IMG/VR virus record: IMGVR_UViG_3300049491_000955
Coordinates: 18,082 to 82,081 of that record
Length of the DNA: 64,000 nucleotides
From: a virus
Reading direction: 5' to 3' (one strand)
In this document: one piece after another, positions 15,703 through 22,260 of the stretch
Numbering within the stretch: the stretch's first letter is position 1
How the letters are laid out: every line of letters begins with the position of its first letter
Made by a program: the position numbers and the translations under genes
Notes under the pieces: generated by a model
What the model saw: only the letters and a program-made list of their open reading frames with translations
Database searches by the model: none
What the model was told of the DNA's origin: nothing

Positions 15703-15914
15703 TGCACCAAGAGATTGCAGAATTGCTTCACGATCTAATCAGGAGTCCTTACCAAAAGAATTTTCCTGACATCAATAGATTACAGGATTTTTTCGATTAC
15801 ATTCACTGCCATATTGCTTGCAAAAGACTTTGGGATGACATCAAAAAGACTTACGACGTGACTGAAAAAGACATCTTTGCTATCAAACAAGCTTTAATCG
15901 ATACTTACAGTTAA
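15702..15914 (+). CDS. Small tail-operon protein
   Basis: The ATG overlaps the stop of the chaperone extension (TGATG). The 70-residue helical product (MHQEIAELLHDLIRSPYQKN, then LWDDIKKTYDVTEKDIFAIKQALID) closes the operon before a strong terminator. Its family is not recognised; a tail assembly role is likely from position. Confidence 0.6.
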   Translation: MHQEIAELLHDLIRSPYQKNFPDINRLQDFFDYIHCHIACKRLWDDIKKTYDVTEKDIFAIKQALIDTYS

Positions 15915-15958
15915 TCTGTTTAACTACTTGACAGATTCTCTTTGATGCCATACTAGCT

Positions 15959-16018
15959 AAATACCAACAAGCGATCGCCTAATTCGACTTAGTGCGATCG
16001 CTTGTTGGTATTTGGTTT
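15959..16018 (+). terminator. Strong terminator with HIP1 in the stem
   Basis: Perfect 20-bp arms (15959-15978 and 15994-16013) around a 15-base loop, with a T-rich tail. Each arm ends in GCGATCGC. It terminates the tail operon and, in the other direction, the convergent gene at 16019-16300. Confidence 0.85.
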
Positions 16019-16300
16019 TTACAAGTATTGACTAACAGCAAAGTGTCCGACGTTGGCTGCTTGGATATTACCTGTGGCAAGTATTCTAAAGAAGTGTAGT
16101 CCTATTAAGCTTTGAGTGGTGTCGAGAGTATATTTGTAAGTTCCTAAAGCAGTTCGGGTCATAGGATAGCTGAATTCTTCTTCTGTTGGAAGTTTAAAAT
16201 GAATGATAACGCTGTCAGCATCTAACGCAGTATCATTTTCTTTAACTTCTGCTATAAAATCAATTAATTCACCTTTCCAAAAAGCATTTATATTTGTCAT
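16019..16300 (-). CDS. Ig-like/baseplate-type structural protein on the opposite strand
   Basis: From MTNINAFWKGELIDFIAEVKE the 93-residue protein reads as one small beta-sandwich: DADSVIIHFKLPTEEEFSYPMTR, GTYKYTLDTT, GLHFFRILATGNIQAANVGHFAV. This pattern resembles phage modules that attach to fibres or baseplates. Its start (CAT 16298-16300) overlaps the ATG of the divergent fibre gene in one CATG. A minus-strand TATAAT lies about 30 nt upstream, inside the fibre gene, so it may have its own promoter. Confidence 0.6.
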   Translation of the reverse strand: MTNINAFWKGELIDFIAEVKENDTALDADSVIIHFKLPTEEEFSYPMTRTALGTYKYTLDTTQSLIGLHFFRILATGNIQAANVGHFAVSQYL

Positions 16301-17597
16301 GGCTATACAAAACTTTTTTAGTAACATTATACCACCCAACGAAGGAACTGATAATGTTAGCTACAACATGGGGTTTCGTTTTACACTGACTGCCCTTTGT
16401 AAAATTGTAGGCGTTCGATTTTATAAACCATCTTTGGAGCCAAATATTGATCACTTGGGAACTTTATGGGATGCTGACACGAGTACTCTTATTGATTCTA
16501 TTATTTTTGCAGATACTTCTTCTTCTGCTGGATGGAAAGAAGTTTATTTCTTGCAGCCAATTGATGCTGTGGTAGGAAAACGATATATAGTAGCCGTCAA
16601 TTGTGGGAATGGTAGCAATGCTGGATACTATCCCTATCAAAGCGCTTATCATTCTTCTGAAATTCAGCAAGGACTTATTACGGCTACTGTAAGCGCAGGT
16701 CTTTTTAATGGTTCTCACACTGGAATTCCGAATGCTGCTTTTAACAATGCAACTTACTTTAGGGATGTAATAATTAGCACGGGAGAAGATATAAGACTTC
16801 AATCATCTTCTTTAATCTTGCTTAGCACAATAAATCGGCTTAGATTAGACGCACGGTTGATCAATACTTCTTTAATTCAATCTACTCAAAGCCTTGTATT
16901 AAGAACAGACAAAAAACTAAAAGGAAATCTACCAACTAACTTAACAAATTTATTAAATGTTAAAACAGACAAAAGATTAATTCTTAATGCGCCACTTAAT
17001 TCTTCGTTAGGTCTTGCATTAAGAACAGATAAAAAGCTAAAAGGAAATCTACCAACTAATCTAACAAATATATTAAATCTTAGAATAGACAAAAGATTAA
17101 TTCTTGCCGCTCCAGTCATTTCTTCTTTAGGCTTTAAACTAAAAACAGATTTAAAGTTAAAGCTGTCTTCTACTTTTAGTAGCACGTTAAACTTAAAACT
17201 CAAATCAGATCTAAGGTTAAAATTTCCTTTTACTTCTGTTAGTATATTAGATTTAAAACTAAAATCTGATATTAAAATTAAATCTATATCGTTGTTTTCT
17301 TCTTCAAGCTTTGTAGTCTTAAGGCAAGCGGCATCATTAAAAAATCAGTCAAGTTTTCTTATTAATGATTCGCTAAAAGTTAAAACGGAAAAAAAGATTT
17401 CTACTTCTTTGGTTTTCCCTAGTCAAATAAATTTAAACATTAAGACTAATTCGGGAAGCTTAAGATCTAATTCAGTCTTAAGTTCTTCCTTTAATCTTAG
17501 ACTACAGGTTACACCTTCTTTAGTTGTTCCTAAAAAAGGAAACTTGCAAATATCAATACAAAGGAAATATAATTTGATAGTTACTATAGAAAAATAA
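16299..17597 (+). CDS. Fibre protein with DUF4082 head and 20-residue repeats
   Basis: I place the start at ATG 16299; the longer frame from 16203 reads through the divergent gene. Residues ~10-165 resemble DUF4082: GFRFTLTALCKIVGVRFYKP, LGTLWDADTSTLIDSIIFAD, GWKEVYFLQPIDAVVGKRYIVAV and YFRDVII. From about residue 198 to 418 there are roughly eleven repeats of exactly 20 residues with an L-x-L-K-T-D-x-K-L core. Two 120-nt units (16902-17021, 17022-17141) are near identical. The repeats probably form an elongated beta-rich stalk. It is likely a receptor-binding or decorative tail fibre. Confidence 0.7.
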   Translation: MAIQNFFSNIIPPNEGTDNVSYNMGFRFTLTALCKIVGVRFYKPSLEPNIDHLGTLWDADTSTLIDSIIFADTSSSAGWKEVYFLQPIDAVVGKRYIVAVNCGNGSNAGYYPYQSAYHSSEIQQGLITATVSAGLFNGSHTGIPNAAFNNATYFRDVIISTGEDIRLQSSSLILLSTINRLRLDARLINTSLIQSTQSLVLRTDKKLKGNLPTNLTNLLNVKTDKRLILNAPLNSSLGLALRTDKKLKGNLPTNLTNILNLRIDKRLILAAPVISSLGFKLKTDLKLKLSSTFSSTLNLKLKSDLRLKFPFTSVSILDLKLKSDIKIKSISLFSSSSFVVLRQAASLKNQSSFLINDSLKVKTEKKISTSLVFPSQINLNIKTNSGSLRSNSVLSSSFNLRLQVTPSLVVPKKGNLQISIQRKYNLIVTIEK

Positions 17598-17601
17598 TAA
17601 A

Positions 17602-17997
17602 ATGCCCATTGGAACTACTTTCGCCAACACTGTTTGGAATCATTTCTTAGGTGCAACAGTTGCAACCCCTTCCGCTAACGTAAGAATAGCTTTGTTTACT
17701 GCTTCACCAAACTTTACAACTGGAGTTGGAGGCACGGAAGTTGCTGATGCAACTTATGCCCGAGTGCAAATAACAAACAACACAACAAATTTTCCTGCTG
17801 CTGCCAACAGGATAAAATCTAATGGCGTAAAGATTAGCTTTGCTGCTTTTACGGCTGCCTCTACGGTTGTCGCTTGGGGAATGTACGATGCTTCTAGTGT
17901 TTGGATGCTTGGAAATACTTTAACTGCTCCTAAAAATATCAATGCAGGTGATCCAATTTATTTTGATATAGGAGACTTAACTTTGCAGCTTGATTAA
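17602..17997 (+). CDS. Phage tail fibre/decoration protein (gp80-like fold)
   Basis: A 131-residue protein with the layout VWNHFLGATVATPSANVRIALFTASPNF, then GGTEVADATYARVQIT, VVAWGMYDASSVWMLGNTL and NAGDPIYFDIGDLTLQLD. This is a widespread small phage fibre-tip or virion-associated fold. It follows the fibre gene by 4 nt and is closed by a terminator. Confidence 0.7.
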   Translation: MPIGTTFANTVWNHFLGATVATPSANVRIALFTASPNFTTGVGGTEVADATYARVQITNNTTNFPAAANRIKSNGVKISFAAFTAASTVVAWGMYDASSVWMLGNTLTAPKNINAGDPIYFDIGDLTLQLD

Positions 17998-18001
17998 TAA
18001 C

Positions 18002-18032
18002 AAAAACCTCGGCAGTTAACCGAGGTTTTTTG
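18002..18032 (+). terminator. Bidirectional terminator
   Basis: AAAACCTCGG pairs with CCGAGGTTTT, followed by T6. It separates convergent genes. Confidence 0.8.
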
Positions 18033-18033
18033 T

Positions 18034-18390
18034 TTACATACTTGGAAAACTTCTTACTTCTCTAACGTATCTTAACTCTAACTCAATTTCAATTTCATTT
18101 ATTTCAGGCTCCTCTCCTAGCTCTGCTAAAGCAACATCAGTTCTTTCTAATTCTACTAAAGCAACAAAGTTAAATTTAGTTTTTCCGGTCACATTGCTGT
18201 ACTTTACGAGATAACATCCAATTAAAACTCCTTTCTTTAATATATCGGGGCAATTAAAGTGCCATTCTTGAATTATTGTTTGATCTTTATCAAAAACTTC
18301 TTTTTCAACGTATCCTGTTATTAAAACCCGCAACAACGACTCTTCCTCAATCCATTCTTTGTTGAGTGCAAGACTGAATTCTAAAATCAC
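18034..18390 (-). CDS. Hypothetical protein, 118 residues
   Basis: A beta-rich acidic protein (MILEFSLALNKEWIEEESLLRVLITGYVEKEVF, then EINEIEIELELRYVREVRSFPSM). It has its own promoter and stands alone between two terminators or promoters. No family is recognised. Confidence 0.55.
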   Translation of the reverse strand: MILEFSLALNKEWIEEESLLRVLITGYVEKEVFDKDQTIIQEWHFNCPDILKKGVLIGCYLVKYSNVTGKTKFNFVALVELERTDVALAELGEEPEINEIEIELELRYVREVRSFPSM

Positions 18391-18420
18391 AAAACCGACC
18401 CTTTTCTCTTTCTTTTTTTC

Positions 18421-18449
18421 AATATATACTATCGTTAGACTACTAGCAA
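18421..18449 (-). promoter_or_regulatory. Promoter, TTGCTA class
   Basis: On the minus strand TTGCTA (18444-18449) and TATATT (18421-18426) are 17 bp apart, with the GTAGT element right after the -35. It drives the gene at 18034-18390. Confidence 0.65.
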
Positions 18450-18483
18450 CACTTTTATGAAAATAAATTAAATCAAAAACTAC

Positions 18484-18512
18484 TTGACAGCCGTAGGACT
18501 ACTGGATATACT
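18484..18512 (+). promoter_or_regulatory. Sigma70-like consensus promoter
   Basis: TTGACA and TATACT with 17-bp spacing, 30 nt before the ATG at 18543. Confidence 0.75.
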
Positions 18513-18542
18513 ACAGAGGTAATTAAGAAAGCAAAAAAAAAG

Positions 18543-18713
18543 ATGAAGACTAAAAGTATTAAGTTTTTAGCTTGCACTACTGTAACCATCGAAATTCCTG
18601 ATGATTATCCAGAAGATGAAGAAGAATGGACATACGAACAAGTTGATGAAATCACTGATCTAGCATATGATAAACTTGAAGGATGTATTCCAGACTGGGA
18701 GATAGATTTTTAA
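18543..18713 (+). CDS. Small acidic protein, 56 residues
   Basis: Begins MKTKSIKFLACTTVTIEIPDDYPEDEEEW and ends DKLEGCIPDWEIDF. It has a consensus promoter, an A-rich leader with AAGAAAG and a terminator directly downstream, so it is very likely a real monocistronic gene. It could be an anti-host or regulatory peptide of the acidic-protein type; nothing more specific can be said. Confidence 0.65.
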   Translation: MKTKSIKFLACTTVTIEIPDDYPEDEEEWTYEQVDEITDLAYDKLEGCIPDWEIDF

Positions 18714-18749
18714 TTTAATTTAACAAAAAAACAATGAACTTTAAATCAA

Positions 18750-18779
18750 AATCCTTGTGCAAATGCACAAGGATTTTTT
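18750..18779 (+). terminator. Rho-independent terminator
   Basis: AATCCTTGTGC pairs with GCACAAGGATT around AAAT, followed by T5. Confidence 0.85.
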
Positions 18780-18806
18780 AGCATTAATACAATTTTGCAA
18801 AATAAA

Positions 18807-18974
18807 TTAAAGAATAGCGATCGCAGTAGCCAGTTTGCTGATAATCAGAGCTAATTCTGGCTTTAAACTTTGAATTTCTGATGGTGTAGCGCGAGTTAGC
18901 TTGTTCAGCGCTTGATGAATATCTGTATGAGATGTTTTGAGAATGTTCAACACAATTATTCTTGATTGTTCCAT
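18807..18974 (-). CDS. Small helical protein, 55 residues
   Basis: Start taken at MEQSRIIVLNILKTSHTDI; the longer frame to 19109 overlaps the neighbouring promoter and start. The product is helical and ends SLKPELALIISKLATAIAIL. Divergent from the tail tip gene. No family is recognised. Confidence 0.45.
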   Translation of the reverse strand: MEQSRIIVLNILKTSHTDIHQALNKLTRATPSEIQSLKPELALIISKLATAIAIL

Positions 18975-19047
18975 GTTCCGATAGGTGTGTTGCGAGTAGT
19001 AATATTGTAACAAAGATGATACTATAAAGAGAGTTTTAAATAAAAAC

Positions 19048-19839
19048 ATGTTGACACTGATTGAATTCTTGCCATTAAAAAGAACATTATTAGATATTTG
19101 TTTAAACAATCAGCCTTACGAAGCGTGTGGATTTCTTATTTGGCAATCTTCAAAGTTGACTATTTTCCCTTGTCAAAATGTGCACCCGGATCCTCTAAAT
19201 CATTTTGAAATATCTGTAAACTCTTATGCTGCGGCTGCTAAGAAAGGTCAGATAGCTGCTATTTATCATAGTCATACTTACTCCTCAATTCAGAACGGTA
19301 AATTAGACTTTAGCCAAGTTGACCGCGCTGTTTGCGAAGCTTCTGGATTACCTTGGATTCTTCTGTCCTTACCTCAAGAAGAAGTTAAGATACTTTATCC
19401 TATTGGCTATATTCCTCCCTACATTGACCGTCCTTTCTCTTATGGCTTGTTGGACTGCTATGCTTTGGTCAGGGATGTCTATAAGCAAGATTTGAATATT
19501 CTGCTTAATGATTACCCTAGGGGAAAGGAAGGGGAGTGGAATGACAATCCTAGCTGGAATTTCTTTGTAGAGAATTTTGCTAAAGAAGGATTTGTTGAGT
19601 GCGATCGCCGTGCTCCTTTGCAAAAATATGATATTCTACTCATGCAAATTGGATCGGCGAAATTGAATCACGCGGCAATTGTTTGGGAGCCAGAACGCAA
19701 TATAGTTTTACATCATTTAGCTGGAAGATTTAGCGGTTATACAGTATTCGGTGGTAGCAGCTATCGCACAGGTAAACTGTTACGCCACAAAAGCAAATTC
19801 ACCAAAATTGTTAGCAGTCGTTTGGAGTACGCAAAATAA
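19048..19839 (+). CDS. Tail tip assembly protein, lambda K-like (JAMM + NlpC/P60)
   Basis: Two enzymatic domains in the order known from lambda gpK. Residues 1-115: a JAB/MPN metalloprotease-like domain with E25, H74-x-H76 and S89-x2-D92. Residues ~125-263: an NlpC/P60 cysteine peptidase with C137 (LLDCYALVRDVY), H208 (LNHAAIVW) and a following H. Such proteins act at the tail tip during assembly or cell-wall entry. The I-like gene follows after an inserted minus-strand regulator gene, and the J-like gene is far away at 61 kb on the other strand. Confidence 0.88.
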   Translation: MLTLIEFLPLKRTLLDICLNNQPYEACGFLIWQSSKLTIFPCQNVHPDPLNHFEISVNSYAAAAKKGQIAAIYHSHTYSSIQNGKLDFSQVDRAVCEASGLPWILLSLPQEEVKILYPIGYIPPYIDRPFSYGLLDCYALVRDVYKQDLNILLNDYPRGKEGEWNDNPSWNFFVENFAKEGFVECDRRAPLQKYDILLMQIGSAKLNHAAIVWEPERNIVLHHLAGRFSGYTVFGGSSYRTGKLLRHKSKFTKIVSSRLEYAK

Positions 19840-19910
19840 TTTTTCACAACGGTGACATCTCCTACACTCCGCTTAAGTGATAAAAGTGATCGCCTGTAAT
19901 AGTTAAGAAA

Positions 19911-19938
19911 AAGCCAGCCAGTGAACTGGCTGGCTTTT
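19911..19938 (+). terminator. Bidirectional terminator
   Basis: AAGCCAGCCAGT and ACTGGCTGGCTT form a near-perfect stem followed by T-rich sequence, between convergent genes. Confidence 0.85.
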
Positions 19939-19941
19939 ATT

Positions 19942-20658
19942 TTATCTATAAAATTCTATAGCTTCTGCAATTGCCAATTTTGGCTCCAAACCTCTATCAG
20001 TCAGTCGCATAGCGTAATCCTCAATTCTATCTATCAACCTCAGGTTGGCTTCGTCGTGAGTGTCGCGCAACGTTTCTTTGGTACATCCTCGTTCTTCGCA
20101 AAGTTGTTTAGCTTTCTTGCCAAATAACGCCAGATTCAAGGTATCAGAAACATTGATGTAGATCCATTGGCGGTAGTTATCAGATACTTCGTGAGTATTT
20201 ACGTAGTCAGCGATCGCTTGCGTCCACGTCCTTCTAGATACTTTTCCGGCTATCCTGGACTTAAACCTTTCGTTTCTTTCTGCTTCAGTCCTAACCTTGC
20301 CAAACACAATATCAGCACGGCGCTCAATGGCTTCTGTGGCTGATGCAACTAACAAAGCAATTGCTTTTAGATTTCCTTTGGCAGCCAAAGCTCCCCAAAT
20401 GGCAGATGCCTGCTCAATAGTTAAAGGTTTAATTTTACTTATACCCTTAAAATGAATCGGCGGCTTAAGACTTTCCATGCACGGTAAGCTGTCTAGCTTT
20501 TCTGACCGAAGAAAGCGCGGATAGTTTTTATTTATGACATCAACAGCTTCAAAGACTTGATCTTGCGAAAGAATATAACTTCCATCCTCTAGCTGGAAGA
20601 CATCTAAGGGGATGTTACCAAGATGAATCGTGACACGAATAACGCTACCATTAGACAT
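19942..20658 (-). CDS. Modular antirepressor-like protein, shared C-module family (member 1)
   Basis: A 238-residue protein with an N-terminal beta module (VIRVTIHLGNIPLDVFQLEDGSYIL), a helical middle and the C-module shared by five genes in this window: RRTWTQAIADYVNTHEVSDNYR, LALFGKKAKQLCEERGC, LRDTHDEANLRLIDRIEDYAMRL, DRGLEPKLAIAEAIEFYR. The C-module is helical and may mediate DNA binding or oligomerisation. The gene is inserted between the K-like and I-like tail genes on the opposite strand, with its own promoter, structured leader and terminator: a self-contained cassette. Function unknown; Bro/KilA-like antirepressor by analogy with the KilA-N member at 55.4 kb. Confidence 0.75.
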   Translation of the reverse strand: MSNGSVIRVTIHLGNIPLDVFQLEDGSYILSQDQVFEAVDVINKNYPRFLRSEKLDSLPCMESLKPPIHFKGISKIKPLTIEQASAIWGALAAKGNLKAIALLVASATEAIERRADIVFGKVRTEAERNERFKSRIAGKVSRRTWTQAIADYVNTHEVSDNYRQWIYINVSDTLNLALFGKKAKQLCEERGCTKETLRDTHDEANLRLIDRIEDYAMRLTDRGLEPKLAIAEAIEFYR

Positions 20659-20752
20659 AGCTTGCCTCTTGATCAGGTAAGTCCCAGTGGAATCTTAAGA
20701 CTAGGAAGTATTAGTAGTACTTCTTAGTCTGCTGGGTATCAGATAATATTAA
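20659..20752 (-). promoter_or_regulatory. Structured 5' leader, member 1
   Basis: Minus-strand transcript. Outer helix CCCAG (20732-20736) with CTGGG (20683-20687); inner hairpin of 13 bp with one mismatch (arms 20718-20730 and 20698-20710); then the conserved single-stranded tail ACTTACCT and GGCAAGC just before the ATG. An AT-rich -10-like TAATAT lies upstream. The same architecture with a different inner helix precedes the genes at 46730 and 47640. Confidence 0.6.
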
Positions 20753-20768
20753 CACAAAATATACAGAG

Positions 20769-21359
20769 ATGAAAACCATCAAATTGCTAGGGAAACTTGG
20801 GCAGATATTCGGGAGAGAATGGCGCGCAGACATTCGTAATGCTTCTCAAGCAATAAAAGCGATCGCGTGTAACTGCCCCAAATTCACAGAGTATCTTTAC
20901 GCCAGCGAAGAGCAGGGTGTCAGCTACCGAGTTATCATCGATAAATCTCATCCAGAAGGGATAGACGCAACTCAGTTCGACTATCCAGTAGAAGAAGTAA
21001 TCATTATTGCGCCAGTAATTCAAGGGGCAGGAGGATTTGGTAAAATTCTTTTAGGTGGCGCGCTGATTGCGGCTGCCTTCTTTATGCCTGCTTCCCTTAG
21101 CTTCATAGGTCTGTCACTTAGTTCAACTACCGTGGGATTGCTTGGGGCAGCTTTGGTATTCTCTGGAATCTCTCAGTTAATCTCCCCGCCAAGCAAAACT
21201 CCTGCTACTTCGGCGGAGAAACAAGACTCATATTTATTCGATAGATCTGCTGGGTCTAGTGCTCAAGGGCTACCTATTCCTGTTGGATATGGGGAGAGAC
21301 TGCTGACGGACTTGATTGTGATTAGCCAGAACAACGTGGTCGAGCAAATTCCTACTTGA
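20769..21359 (+). CDS. Tail assembly protein, lambda I-like
   Basis: Residues 1-80 form a ubiquitin-like beta-grasp (MKTIKLLGKLGQIFGREWRADIRNASQAIKAI, then VSYRVIIDKSHP and VEEVIIIAPVIQGAGG). A Gly/Ala-rich hydrophobic region (about 95-140) follows, and the protein ends with the conserved SSAQGLPIPVGYGERL segment. This is the full layout of lambda gpI-type proteins. It works with K and J in tail tip assembly. Confidence 0.85.
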   Translation: MKTIKLLGKLGQIFGREWRADIRNASQAIKAIACNCPKFTEYLYASEEQGVSYRVIIDKSHPEGIDATQFDYPVEEVIIIAPVIQGAGGFGKILLGGALIAAAFFMPASLSFIGLSLSSTTVGLLGAALVFSGISQLISPPSKTPATSAEKQDSYLFDRSAGSSAQGLPIPVGYGERLLTDLIVISQNNVVEQIPT

Positions 21360-21364
21360 TTTTA

Positions 21365-21417
21365 TTGTATTTTGGTTTAAACCTGCTATACTAAATATAA
21401 TTAAGTAGGTTTAAACC
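21365..21417 (+). promoter_or_regulatory. Twin-operator promoter of the RHH gene
   Basis: TTGTAT (21365-21370) and TATACT (21387-21392), 16 bp apart. GGTTTAAACC occurs at 21374-21383, between the boxes, and again at 21408-21417, just before the ATG. The two sites lie inside 16-bp perfect inverted arms. This is a textbook layout for autorepression by the RHH protein encoded next. Confidence 0.7.
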
Positions 21418-21420
21418 AAA

Positions 21421-21783
21421 ATGAGTAAGGCAAAAATTGCTTTATCGCTTCGCATTGATGAACACTTGCACAATTCGTTGTCAATGTACTGTGAGCATAC
21501 AGATACAACAATGACAGAAACTATTGCTCAAGCAATTGCAGATTTTCTCAAAAAACAAGAGCAAATAGCTTTCTTAGAAGTGGATGGATTAAATGAAAAC
21601 TATTGGATTAGAATAGCTTTTAATCCTTATACTTCAGACTGCATAAATGAAGCGGTTTTGGGGTCTTCCTATGCTGGAACAGAACACCTTTTTGTTAAAA
21701 ACTTTTCAAGAGAAAAGTTATCGGAAGTTTGCGAATCTTTTAAAAACTCAGTAGATCTTGTCGAGAGATTGATAGATATTTAA
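21421..21783 (+). CDS. Ribbon-helix-helix regulator with extra C-terminal domain
   Basis: Residues 1-46 form an RHH domain (KIALSLRIDEHLHNSLSMYC, then TTMTETIAQAIADFLKKQ). The remaining ~75 residues (FLEVDGLNENYWIRIAFNPYTSD ... LVERLIDI) form an alpha/beta domain I cannot name. It is monocistronic, with palindromic operators and a terminator. It probably represses itself and perhaps tail or late genes. Confidence 0.75.
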   Translation: MSKAKIALSLRIDEHLHNSLSMYCEHTDTTMTETIAQAIADFLKKQEQIAFLEVDGLNENYWIRIAFNPYTSDCINEAVLGSSYAGTEHLFVKNFSREKLSEVCESFKNSVDLVERLIDI

Positions 21784-21784
21784 T

Positions 21785-21815
21785 AAAATAGCCCGTGTTT
21801 TACGGGCTATTTTAT
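21785..21815 (+). terminator. Rho-independent terminator
   Basis: AAAATAGCCCGT pairs with ACGGGCTATTTT, followed by a T-rich tail. Confidence 0.8.
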
Positions 21816-21856
21816 TCTTCGATGACTGTATTGTTGTTAGACAGAGAAAAACAAAA

Positions 21857-22165
21857 ATGTCTCAAAATTATTGGACGGAAATTGAATCAGGCTATGGTTA
21901 TGGTCACGAAGAATATAAAGGTTTCTATTTCACTGTTAATGATTTCAATGGCAAATATTATTTTGATCTTTGGGGCAACAAAGAAGACAGTTTGTTTATT
22001 AGCAAAGTAATTTTCTTGTCTAAAGCAGAAGCTCTTGAAGCAGCGCACAAAAAGATAGAAGAAAAAATAAAAGAAGAAGCGGAAGAAGAGCAAGAAAAGT
22101 TGCTTTTTAGTAATCAAATTTCTAAGATAGCTTCTTTAATAGATAAAATAAAGTTTGAATTGTAA
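21857..22165 (+). CDS. Small hypothetical protein, 102 residues
   Basis: The N-terminal half is a small alpha/beta domain (GFYFTVNDFNGKYYFDLWGNKE, SKAEALEAAHKKIEEKI), resembling in layout the 63-residue protein at 55096 and the one at 30894 (strands, then a helix with EAxEAAKK). The second half is a charged, Glu-rich helix. These may be a divergent family of one-domain small phage proteins. Confidence 0.55.
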   Translation: MSQNYWTEIESGYGYGHEEYKGFYFTVNDFNGKYYFDLWGNKEDSLFISKVIFLSKAEALEAAHKKIEEKIKEEAEEEQEKLLFSNQISKIASLIDKIKFEL

Positions 22166-22192
22166 TCAAGTGAATTTTATATTAATAATTAT

Positions 22193-22236
22193 ACAAAAAT
22201 TCTTAAAAATATTTTCAAGAATTTTTGTGTTATAAT
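22193..22236 (+). promoter_or_regulatory. Inverted repeat and -10 box before the tape-measure gene
   Basis: 12-bp arms ACAAAAATTCTT (22193-22204) and AAGAATTTTTGT (22217-22228) are followed 2 nt later by TATAAT (22231-22236). The repeat may be an operator covering the -35, or a terminator of the preceding gene. Confidence 0.5.
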
Positions 22237-22260
22237 ACTGCCAAATTATTATGAGTTTTT

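Noticed and set aside
15971-16001. HI-frequency GCGATCGC sites as a regulatory signal
   Set aside because: HIP1 octamers are spread through the window in genes and non-coding DNA; they mark cyanobacterial ancestry rather than regulation.
16203-16298. Upstream extension of the fibre gene
   Set aside because: It reads antisense through the Ig-like gene; the domain starts right after the ATG at 16299.
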